Positions 7,520 to 13,742 of a stretch of 17,915 bases of DNA are shown one piece after another (positions within the stretch are counted from its first letter, which is position 1; each line of letters begins with the position of its first letter). The notes beneath the pieces were generated by a model that had not been told where the DNA came from, ran no database searches, and saw nothing but the letters and a program-made list of their open reading frames with translations. This DNA comes from JBEKTY01 sp049515555 (GTDB lineage: Bacteria; Planctomycetota; Planctomycetia; Pirellulales; Thermoguttaceae): NCBI GenBank assembly GCA_049515555.1, contig JBEKTY010000163.1, positions 1-17,915 of the forward strand. Reading direction: 5' to 3'. Made by a program: the position numbers and the translations under genes.

Positions 7520-8578
7520 ATGGATCCAAGCGCCTACGACTTCCTGAAGACGATCCTCACGACGCCCAGCCCTTCGGGCTACGAGGCCCCCGTGCAGCAG
7601 ATCGTGCGGGAATACGCGGCGGGCTTCGCCGACGAGATGCGGACCGACGTTCACGGCAACGTCATCGCCGTGCGGAACCCCGGCGCGGCCTTGCGGGTGA
7701 TGCTCGCCGGCCATTGCGACCAGATCGGCCTGATCGTGCAGCACGTGGACGACGAGGGGTTCGTGTTCATCCAGCCCATCGGCGGTTGGGACCCCGAGGT
7801 GCTGATCGGCCAGCGGCTGACCGTGTGGGGCGAGAAGGGGCCGCTGGCGGCCATGATCGCCCGAAAACCGATCCACCTGCTCACCGAAGAGGAACGCAAG
7901 CAGGTTCCCAAGATCAAGGACCTGTGGCTGGATATCGGGGCCAACTCGCGGGCCGACGCCCTGACGGTGCTCCGCGTGGGCGACGCGGTGACGGTCGAGC
8001 TGCGGCTGGAGGAGTTGCGGAACCGCCGCGCAATCGCCGCGGCCATGGACGACAAGGCCGGGCTGTGGGTGGTTATGGAGGCCCTCCGCCGAGCCGACCG
8101 CGCCAAGCTAAACTGCGCTGTGTACGCCGTATCGACCGTGCAGGAGGAGATCGGCCTGCGCGGCTCGCAGACCAGCGCCTTCAGCGTCGATCCGCACGTG
8201 GGCATCGCCGTGGACGTGACCCACGCCACCGACTGCCCCACGATCGAGAAGAAAGAGGAAGGCGACGTGCGGCTGGGCGGCGGGCCGGTCATCTATCGCG
8301 GCCCGAACATGAATCCCAAGCTCGTCCAACGGCTGCTCCAGGCGGCCGACGACAACGAGATCCCCTATCAACTCGGGGCGGCCGGCCGGGCCACGCCCAC
8401 CGACGCCAACTCGATCCAGATCAATCGGGCCGGCGTGGCCGCCGCACTGGTCAGCATTCCCAACCGCTACATGCACAGCCCGGTGGAAATGGTGGCCCTG
8501 GACGACCTGGACCGGGCCGCCGACCTGCTGGCCCGCTTCGTCGAGAATCTGCCCGCCGACGCCGAGTTTGTGCCGTAG
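7520..8578 (+). CDS. M42 family metallopeptidase (glutamyl aminopeptidase / cellulase-M type)
   Basis: This 352-residue cytoplasmic di-metal aminopeptidase matches normal M42 length. Likely metal ligands and catalytic residues are His65 (AGHCDQIG), Asp177 or 178 (AAMDDKAGL), the Glu pair at 209-210 (TVQEEIGLRG), Asp232 (AVDVTHATD) and His319 (NRYMHSPVEM). These are the conserved M42 positions in the right order, so the enzyme looks intact. The substrate (peptide N-terminal residues) cannot be refined from sequence. ATG 7520 is preceded by GGGGA six bases upstream. It is divergent from hom. Downstream is a 240-bp block of heptamer repeats before pdxJ. Confidence 0.9.
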   Translation: MDPSAYDFLKTILTTPSPSGYEAPVQQIVREYAAGFADEMRTDVHGNVIAVRNPGAALRVMLAGHCDQIGLIVQHVDDEGFVFIQPIGGWDPEVLIGQRLTVWGEKGPLAAMIARKPIHLLTEEERKQVPKIKDLWLDIGANSRADALTVLRVGDAVTVELRLEELRNRRAIAAAMDDKAGLWVVMEALRRADRAKLNCAVYAVSTVQEEIGLRGSQTSAFSVDPHVGIAVDVTHATDCPTIEKKEEGDVRLGGGPVIYRGPNMNPKLVQRLLQAADDNEIPYQLGAAGRATPTDANSIQINRAGVAAALVSIPNRYMHSPVEMVALDDLDRAADLLARFVENLPADAEFVP

Positions 8579-8581
8579 CGG

Positions 8582-8708
8582 CGGGGGATTGGGGATTGGG
8601 GATTAGGGATTAGGGATTGGAAACGGCCGGAGGCTAATAGTAATAGGGATTGGGGATTGGGGATTGGGGATTAGGGATTGGAAACGGCCGGAGGCTAATA
8701 GCCTCCGG
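8582..8708. repeat. Duplicated heptamer block with terminal hairpin
   Basis: Two units of roughly 62 bases each consist of GGGGATT/GGGATTA heptamers followed by GGAAACGGCCGGAGGCTAAT. The second unit ends in a perfect hairpin at 8688-8708: CCGGAGGCT, loop AAT, AGCCTCCGG. The hairpin lies 110 bp after the M42 stop and lacks a T-run. Confidence 0.85.
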
Positions 8709-8822
8709 AAGAAGGCAGTGGGAAAGCGGCCCGACGCCACCAGCAACTAGCCACCAGCCACCAGCCACTGGCCACTCGCCACTCACCACTCACCACTCAC
8801 CACTCACCACTCACCACTCGCA
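8709..8822. repeat. CACTCAC / CCAGCCA heptamer tract directly before pdxJ
   Basis: After a short spacer, the tract turns into ACCAGCC/ACCAGCA units (about 8738-8766) and then about six CACTCAC heptamers (8773-8819). These end three bases before the pdxJ ATG. No Shine-Dalgarno sequence is visible in the tract, and no gene is seen here. Confidence 0.8.
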
Positions 8823-9551
8823 ATGCCTGAACTTGGCGTGAACATCGATCACGTGGCGACGCTGCGGCAGGCGCGGCGGACGTTCGAGCCCGACCCGGTG
8901 TGGGCCGCGGCCCTGGCCGAGATGGGCGGGGCCGACGGCATAACGCTCCATCTGCGCGAGGACCGGCGGCACATCCAGGACCGCGACCTGCGAATCCTGC
9001 GGCAGACCGTCACCGTAAAGCTGAACCTGGAGCTGGCCTGCGAGCGGTCCATAATCGACATCGCCCGCGAGGTGCGGCCGGACCAGGCCACGCTGGTGCC
9101 CGAACGCCGCGCGGAGGTGACCACCGAGGGCGGGCTGGACGTGGCCGGCCGGCGTCAGCAGGTGGCCGAGGCCCTGGCCCGGCTGCGTGAGGCGGGCATT
9201 GCCGTCAGCCTGTTCCTGGACCCCGAGGAGCGGCAGATCGAGGCCGCCGCAGGGTTGAAGCCGGAGGCCGTCGAGTTGCACACCGGCCAATACGCGCTGG
9301 CCCGGCCGGGGGCCCAACAGGCCCGCGAGCTGGAAGTGCTGCGTAGCGCCGGCCGGCTGGTCCGCCAGGCGGGCATGACCCTGCACGCCGGCCACGGCCT
9401 GACCTATCACAACGTACGGCCCGTGGCGACCATCGAGGGCATGCACGAGCTGAACATCGGCCACAGCATCGTGGCCCGGGCACTCATGGTGGGCTTCGAG
9501 CGGGCGGTTAGAGAGATGAAGGAAAGGATGGGGGGAAAGGAAGGGGATTAG
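8823..9551 (+). CDS. pdxJ: Pyridoxine 5'-phosphate synthase
   Basis: This 242-residue enzyme is the usual PdxJ length. It condenses 1-deoxy-xylulose 5-phosphate with 3-amino-1-hydroxyacetone phosphate in the DXP-dependent PLP pathway. The sequence follows the family closely: GVNIDHVATLRQAR (5-18), DGITLHLREDRRHI (38-51), VKLNLELA, LVPERRAEVTTEGGLDVAGR, a VSLFLDPE strand, and LHAGHGLTYHNV with HELNIGHSIVARAL near the C-terminus. The ATG at 8823 gives the canonical N-terminus, but it has no Shine-Dalgarno; CACTCAC repeats run up to it. The TAG stop is formed by the start of a GGATTAG heptamer array, so the C-terminal KERMGGKEGD is probably repeat-modified. Confidence 0.97.
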   Translation: MPELGVNIDHVATLRQARRTFEPDPVWAAALAEMGGADGITLHLREDRRHIQDRDLRILRQTVTVKLNLELACERSIIDIAREVRPDQATLVPERRAEVTTEGGLDVAGRRQQVAEALARLREAGIAVSLFLDPEERQIEAAAGLKPEAVELHTGQYALARPGAQQARELEVLRSAGRLVRQAGMTLHAGHGLTYHNVRPVATIEGMHELNIGHSIVARALMVGFERAVREMKERMGGKEGD

Positions 9552-9659
9552 GGATTAGGGATTGGGGAGCGAGCCGGCGGGGTCGGCCTAATTTCTGCCA
9601 TCCTTGTTGGGGATGGTCCGTTGTCCGTCGTCCCTAATCCCCAATCCCTAATCCCTCGT
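9543..9659. repeat. Inverted pair of heptamer arrays after pdxJ
   Basis: GGGATTA/GGGATTG units at 9543-9567 overlap the pdxJ stop. The complementary CCCTAAT/CCCCAAT units lie at 9632-9656, about 65 bases further on. They could fold back in RNA. No gene is seen between them. Confidence 0.75.
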
Positions 9660-9673
9660 CCTTTCCCCCGCGC

Positions 9674-9702
9674 TTGTCCGCGGCTCCGGCATCGCGTATC
9701 AT
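9674..9702 (+). promoter_or_regulatory. Candidate sigma70-type promoter of dapA
   Basis: TTGTCC (9674-9679, four of six consensus bases), a 17-base spacer and TATCAT (9697-9702, five of six) lie 100 bp before the dapA ATG. The predicted leader of roughly 90 bases would contain the whole family-B pair at 9731-9788. Confidence 0.5.
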
Positions 9703-9730
9703 AAGCCGTTTCGGATGGGCCGAAGAATAA

Positions 9731-9788
9731 ATGCAGCCCGCACACGCCGTGTGCGGAGACGCGGCACACGGCGTGTGCCGACTACAAT
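9731..9788. repeat. Family-B inverted pair in the dapA leader
   Basis: The left arm (9731-9756) has the core CCGCACACGCCGTGTGCGG. The right arm (9762-9788) has CGGCACACGGCGTGTGCCG. Relative to each other, the second base pair of the small stem is swapped (C-G against G-C), so both remain palindromic. The pair ends 13 bases before the chosen dapA start. Confidence 0.85.
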
Positions 9789-9801
9789 GCGAGGACTGCC
9801 G

Positions 9802-10689
9802 ATGCCCACGCGAAGCGAAGATTTTGCCGGCCTGACAGTGGCCATGATTACCCCATTGCGCGAGGGGCAGGTCGATATCGAGGCCCTCCAGCGGAACGTC
9901 GAGTTCCAGGTCCGCTCGGGCACGACGTGCGTGTGCCCCGTGGGCACGACCGGCGAATGCCCCACGCTATCGCACCCCGAGCACGAGCGGGTGATTGCGG
10001 CGGTGGTCGAGGCGGCGGCGGGGCGGGTGAAGGTCATGGCCGGCACGGGCTCGAACAGCACCGAGGAGGCCTTGCGGCTGACGCACTGGGCGGCCAAGCG
10101 CGGGGCCGACGCGGCCTTGATCGTCGCCCCATACTACAACAAGCCCACGCAGGAGGGCTTCTTTCAGCATTTCAAGGCCCTGGCGCGGGCGGTCGAGATT
10201 CCCATCTGCGTGTACAACATCCCCGGCCGGACGGGCAAGAACATCGAGGCCGAAACGATCTGCCGCATGGCCGAGCTGCCCAACATCACCATGGTAAAGG
10301 AGGCCAGCGGATCGATGGATCAGACCTCGCAGATCCTGGCCCGCACCGACCTGACCGTACTCAGTGGCGACGACAGCCTGACGCTGCCGCTGATGGCCTT
10401 GGGGGCCCGGGGCGTGGTCTCGGTGGTGGGGAACATCGTGCCGCAGGACGTGATCGCCATGATCGGGGCCTTCGAGGCGGGCGACCTGGCCGAGGCCCGG
10501 CGCTGGCATTACAAGCTGTTCCCGCTCTCCCGCGACATGCTGGGCCTGGCGACCAATCCCATCCCCATCAAGGCCGCCATGGAACTGCTGGGCCAGGATA
10601 CGGGCGAGCTGCGCATGCCGCTCTTGAGCCTGACCGCCGCCGAGCGCGAGAAGCTCCGCGGCACGCTGGCGGCGTATGGGCTGCTGTAG
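9802..10689 (+). CDS. dapA: 4-hydroxy-tetrahydrodipicolinate synthase
   Basis: This 295-residue enzyme of the class I aldolase-like TIM-barrel family condenses pyruvate with aspartate semialdehyde, the first step of lysine and diaminopimelate synthesis. Key residues are present: Thr49-Thr50 in GTTGE, APYYNKPTQEG at 109-119, Tyr138 and Arg143 in VYNIPGRTG, and the Schiff-base Lys166 in VKEASG. ATG 9802 is preferred because GAGG lies seven bases upstream. The in-frame ATG 9787 and the open frame further upstream fall in the family-B repeat and encode TRRV-type artefact residues. It shares aspartate semialdehyde with Hom, encoded about 2.4 kb away on the other strand. Two inverted heptamer arrays follow the stop. 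Confidence 0.95.
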   Translation: MPTRSEDFAGLTVAMITPLREGQVDIEALQRNVEFQVRSGTTCVCPVGTTGECPTLSHPEHERVIAAVVEAAAGRVKVMAGTGSNSTEEALRLTHWAAKRGADAALIVAPYYNKPTQEGFFQHFKALARAVEIPICVYNIPGRTGKNIEAETICRMAELPNITMVKEASGSMDQTSQILARTDLTVLSGDDSLTLPLMALGARGVVSVVGNIVPQDVIAMIGAFEAGDLAEARRWHYKLFPLSRDMLGLATNPIPIKAAMELLGQDTGELRMPLLSLTAAEREKLRGTLAAYGLL

Positions 10690-10693
10690 CAGC

Positions 10694-10835
10694 GGGGATT
10701 AGGGATTGGGGATTAGGGATTAGGGGGCGCGGACGGCGCCGGTTGCTCTGCTATCGGCGCGCCGTGGGTGGCGACAGTGGGGCACGAAGTGACCGGCGTG
10801 CCGGGCCGATACCTAATCCCCAATCCCTAATCCCC
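10694..10835. repeat. Inverted heptamer arrays between dapA and the glycosyltransferase gene
   Basis: The left array (10694-10717, GGGGATTAGGGATTGGGG and so on) and the right array (10812-10835) are exact 24-base reverse complements separated by 94 bases. The left array starts four bases after the dapA stop; the right one ends 15 bases before the next ATG. The spacer holds no recognisable gene. Confidence 0.85.
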
Positions 10836-10850
10836 CTCGCTCGAACGCCC

Positions 10851-12086
10851 ATGCCCACCGTGCTCATCCTTTGCGAATTTCCCACGCTGCACGGCGGCGA
10901 GCGGTCGATGCTGGCGACGCTGGAGGGCGTGGCCGCCGCGGGCTGGCAGCCGAGCGTGGCCGCTCCGCCGCAGGGGCCGCTGGCCGAGGCGCTGCGGGAG
11001 CGCGGCGTCGAGCTAGTACCGTTTGCTACCCGCGACGCACTGGGCCGCCGCCGGCCGCGGGGCGTGCTCGCCGCGGAGCTGGCGGCCCTGCTGCACCGCC
11101 GCCGGCCGGACCTGCTGCACGCCAACAGCCTGTCGATGGGCCGGCTGGCCGGGCCCGTGGCGGCCGAGCTGGGCCTGGCCAGCCTCGCCCATCTGCGGGA
11201 TATCGTCAGGCTCAGCGCCGCGGCCGTCGCCGACCTGGATTGTCACCGGCGGCTGCTGGCCGTTTCGCAGGCCACCGCCCGATTCCACCAGGCCCAGGGG
11301 CTAACGGCCGAGAAGATGCGGGTGGTGTATAACGGGGTGGACCTCGAGCAGTTCCGTCCGCGGGCCGCCACGGGCCGGCTGCACGCGGAGCTGGGCGTTG
11401 CCGGCGATACTCCGCTTTTGGGCGTGATCGGCCAGATCTCGCTCCGCAAGGGGCAGGATTTGCTCGTCCGTGCGCTAGAGGGTCTTTGCCGGTACGTAGG
11501 GTGGGTCGAGCGCAGCGAGCCCCACCAGGGAATGGTCGAACCGGCGTTGGTGGGGCTCGCTACGCTCGACCCACCCTACTTCGGCTCGGCCGTCGCGCAT
11601 GTGGCCGCATTGCCGCAGCCGCATCTACTGATTATCGGTGAGCGATACTCGGGCAAGGCTGAGTCGCGGCAATTCGAGGCCGATCTGCGCACGGCGGCCG
11701 GTGGGGCGCTGGCCGGCCGGCTGCACTTTCTGGGCTTCCGGCTGGACGTCGACCGGATCCTCAGCGAGTTGACGCTGCTGGTGCATCCTGCGCGGCAGGA
11801 GCCGCTGGGGCGAGTGCTACTGGAAGCTGCGGCGGCGGGCGTGGCGGTGATTGCCACCGACGTGGGCGGGACGCGGGAGATCTTTCCGCCCGAGTGCCGC
11901 GCGGCCCGGCTGGTGCCGCCCGAGAGTGCTCCGGCCCTGGCCCGGGCAATTGCCGAGCTGCTGGCCGACCCGCGGGAGCGGGCCCGCCTGGCCACGGCCG
12001 CCCGCGGGCGGATCGAGCAATGCTTCGACCGCACCCGGGCAGCGGCGGCGCTGGTCGAGCAGTATGAATCGAGCTATGAGCAGTGA
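10851..12086 (+). CDS. GT4-family glycosyltransferase with an in-frame inverted-repeat insertion
   Basis: This 411-residue GT-B glycosyltransferase would transfer a sugar from a nucleotide donor to an unknown acceptor. The N-terminal half has ILCEFPTLHGGERSM (6-20) and LLHANSLSMGRLAGP. The C-terminal half has VVYNGVDLEQFRP (158-170), GQISLRKGQD (194-203) and the GT4 donor-site stretch HPARQEPLGRVLLEAAAAG (312-330), followed by ATDVGGTREIF. Residues 216-243 (VGWVERSEPHQG to LVGLATLDPPY) do not belong to the fold. They are encoded by an 84-bp inverted repeat at 11496-11579, inserted between the Lys-containing loop and the next beta strand (HLLIIGERY). ATG 10851 has no Shine-Dalgarno and follows heptamer repeats. 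The last residues (SSYEQ) and the TGA stop come from another heptamer array. The acceptor is unknown. Confidence 0.85.
   Translation: MPTVLILCEFPTLHGGERSMLATLEGVAAAGWQPSVAAPPQGPLAEALRERGVELVPFATRDALGRRRPRGVLAAELAALLHRRRPDLLHANSLSMGRLAGPVAAELGLASLAHLRDIVRLSAAAVADLDCHRRLLAVSQATARFHQAQGLTAEKMRVVYNGVDLEQFRPRAATGRLHAELGVAGDTPLLGVIGQISLRKGQDLLVRALEGLCRYVGWVERSEPHQGMVEPALVGLATLDPPYFGSAVAHVAALPQPHLLIIGERYSGKAESRQFEADLRTAAGGALAGRLHFLGFRLDVDRILSELTLLVHPARQEPLGRVLLEAAAAGVAVIATDVGGTREIFPPECRAARLVPPESAPALARAIAELLADPRERARLATAARGRIEQCFDRTRAAAALVEQYESSYEQ
11496..11579. repeat. 84-bp inverted repeat inside the glycosyltransferase gene
   Basis: The arms 11496-11527 (beginning GTAGGGTGGGTCGAGCG) and 11548-11579 are reverse complements over 32 bases with one mismatch, around a 20-base centre. 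The length is 28 codons, so the reading frame is kept. It is unrelated in sequence to REP families A and B. Confidence 0.9.
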
Positions 12087-12170
12087 GCGATGAGCTATGA
12101 GCGGTGAGTAGTGAGCAGTTGGCAGCTTATAGCTTTTAGCTCAAAGCTCATAGCTCAAAGCTCATAGCTC
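12071..12170. repeat. Nested inverted heptamers between convergent genes
   Basis: The tract reads as seven-base units such as TATGAGC, AGTGAGC, GATGAGC, AGCTCAA and AGCTCAT. TGAGCTATGAGC (12091-12102) pairs exactly with 12146-12157, and GAGCTATGAGC (12071-12081) with 12160-12170, giving a nested hairpin. It includes the glycosyltransferase stop and ends six bases before the stop codon of the convergent isomerase. It could act as a bidirectional 3'-end structure, but there is no T-run on either strand. Confidence 0.8.
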
Positions 12171-12175
12171 CCACC

Positions 12176-13516
12176 TCAGTACCGCGAGGGTTCTTCGCCC
12201 GGGGGCTTGGTGCGGCGGGTGGTCTCGTCGAAGATCGTCCAGACCGGGAACTGGCGGTGGAGCTTGGCGAGGTATTCTCTCTGCTGCTTGTTGATCCGCT
12301 CCTTGCGGATCTTTTCGCGGACCTCTTTTTGCGACTCGGCGAAGGGGGTTCGCGTGGCCGGCTGCCGCTCGGTGACGCGAATGATGTGATCGCCGGTGGC
12401 ACCCTCGATGATCGGGCTGAGCTGGCCCAGCGGCAGGGTGAAGAGGGCCTCGTCCAGCCGGTCGGAGGCCAGACTGCCGCGGGCGGTCCAGTCGTGGCGG
12501 CCGCCGCTGGTGGCCGTAAGGCCGTCGGAGCGGGCCTTGGCCACCTCGGCCAGCGGGGCCCCGGCCAGCACCTGGTTGCCCATCTGGGCCAAGGCGGCGT
12601 AAGCCTCCGCGGGGCTCTTGTACCGCGAGAACGAAACCATCAGCTCTTCCCAGCGGGCCCGGGCCGGCTTGTCGAACTCGGTCACGTGGGCCTGGTACCA
12701 TTCCAACATCTGGTCGTGCGTGACCTCTTTGTCCATGTTGAGCTCGTGGAAGATCCATTGGTTGGCGATCATTTTTTCGCAGTAGATCCGCTTCTCGCGC
12801 TCGATCGAGCTCTGCTTGGCGCGGAGCTTCCACTCCAGGTCCTGCCGCGTCTGGACCCCCTCGCGCTTGAGCAGCTCGGGCAATCCGGTCTGCTCGAAGT
12901 CGCGGCCCAATTGCTCCTCGACGTGCGGGAGGTTCTCGGCGGGGACCGTGCGGCGGAAGTCCTGGTAGATGAGCTTGATCTCGACCTGCTGTTGGAGCAA
13001 CTGCACGAGCAGTGCCCGCTGCTGCGGATCGACGTAGTTGCCCGGGTCGGGGTCGTTCATGTGGGCCAGCAGTTGGCGGAGGCCGGCCGTTACCTGCTCG
13101 GCCAGGGCGGCGCGTTGTTTCTCGATCTCGTGGGCCGAGAGCTTGGCCTTGCTGCGGCTGATCAATTCATCGACGGCGGCGAACAGGTCGTGGCTGAGGA
13201 CGACGTCGGTGGCGACGCGGGCCAGGATTTGGGCCTCTTCGCAAGGGCTGGCGCCCCAGGCCGGCGGCGGGCCGGCCGACTGCGGCGGCAACCCGCCGGG
13301 CGCTTGCGGCGGCAACCCGCCCACCCACGATGCCGGCCGGATCGCCTCGCCCGGCCGGGTGGGCGCACCGGTAATGACCCCGTAAGCGTCGCGACCGGCC
13401 GGGCCTAGCCCGGACGCTTGATAGGGCATGATAATCGGGCCGCCGCCGGGCGGCGGAAGGTCGTCGGCCGACGCTGGCCAGGGCCAGGCCAGCGCCAGGA
13501 GCAGCACGGGCAGCAT
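12176..13516 (-). CDS. Secreted parvulin-type peptidyl-prolyl cis-trans isomerase (SurA/PpiC-like)
   Basis: This is a 446-residue envelope protein, probably a foldase for exported proteins. The N-terminal MLPVLLLALAWPWPASADD is a signal peptide with an ASA cleavage site. A Pro/Gly-rich linker (GGLPPQAPGGLPPQ) follows, then a helical region resembling the SurA N-terminal chaperone part. The parvulin domain lies at about 285-385, from EELMVSFSRYKSPAEAYAAL through SGGRHDWTARGSL, LDEALFTLPLGQLSPIIE and DHIIRVTER. The start is uncertain. ATG 13516 gives a clean signal peptide. ATG 13702 (MSENRTAPF) is in frame but adds 62 residues largely translated from one family-A and one family-B repeat. Neither has a Shine-Dalgarno. 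Its stop faces that of the glycosyltransferase. It is downstream of mfd with its own candidate promoter. Confidence 0.85.
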   Translation of the reverse strand: MLPVLLLALAWPWPASADDLPPPGGGPIIMPYQASGLGPAGRDAYGVITGAPTRPGEAIRPASWVGGLPPQAPGGLPPQSAGPPPAWGASPCEEAQILARVATDVVLSHDLFAAVDELISRSKAKLSAHEIEKQRAALAEQVTAGLRQLLAHMNDPDPGNYVDPQQRALLVQLLQQQVEIKLIYQDFRRTVPAENLPHVEEQLGRDFEQTGLPELLKREGVQTRQDLEWKLRAKQSSIEREKRIYCEKMIANQWIFHELNMDKEVTHDQMLEWYQAHVTEFDKPARARWEELMVSFSRYKSPAEAYAALAQMGNQVLAGAPLAEVAKARSDGLTATSGGRHDWTARGSLASDRLDEALFTLPLGQLSPIIEGATGDHIIRVTERQPATRTPFAESQKEVREKIRKERINKQQREYLAKLHRQFPVWTIFDETTRRTKPPGEEPSRY

Positions 13517-13529
13517 GCGGATCGCGTGC

Positions 13530-13612
13530 AATGTAGCAGGCACACGCCGTGTGCCGTTCGATGAAGCGGAAAACGGCGTGGCCGACGGCACACGGCGTGT
13601 GCCTGCTACATT
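13530..13612. repeat. Family-B inverted pair upstream of the PPIase signal peptide
   Basis: The arms 13530-13557 and 13585-13612 are exact 28-base reverse complements, beginning AATGTAGC with the core GGCACACGCCGTGTGCC, around a 27-base centre. It lies 13 bases before the signal-peptide ATG and would be in the mRNA leader or the N-terminal coding extension. Confidence 0.9.
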
Positions 13613-13624
13613 CACCCAGCGAGG

Positions 13625-13653
13625 CACTGCTGGACGAGCCAGCAGTGGCACCC
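13625..13653 (+). repeat. Family-A REP upstream of the PPIase gene
   Basis: This single 29-bp copy has loop ACGAG instead of ACAAG and intact 9-base arms. It lies 12 bases from the family-B pair, so the two families are directly adjacent, as they also are at 4607-4706. Confidence 0.85.
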
Positions 13654-13712
13654 AGCATGGGCGCGAGCGGTTCCGGAAGGGGGCAGTCCTATTCTCGCTC
13701 ATAGAGGCGGGG

Positions 13713-13742
13713 ATTATAGACGCGGGCTCACCCCGGCTGCAA
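13713..13742 (-). promoter_or_regulatory. Candidate promoter of the PPIase gene
   Basis: On the minus strand TTGCAG (13742-13737), an 18-base spacer and a perfect TATAAT (13718-13713) straddle the 3' end of mfd. Transcription would begin near 13706. That leaves either an almost leaderless ATG 13702, or a leader of about 190 bases carrying both REPs before ATG 13516. Confidence 0.45.

Noticed and set aside
8582..8822. CRISPR array
   Set aside because: The units are seven bases, contiguous and without unique spacers, and no cas gene is nearby.
9927..10850. Possible 300-residue N-terminal extension of the glycosyltransferase reading through dapA
   Set aside because: The upstream part is an out-of-frame shadow of dapA and then translated heptamer repeats. 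ATG 10851 gives the normal GT-B N-terminus.
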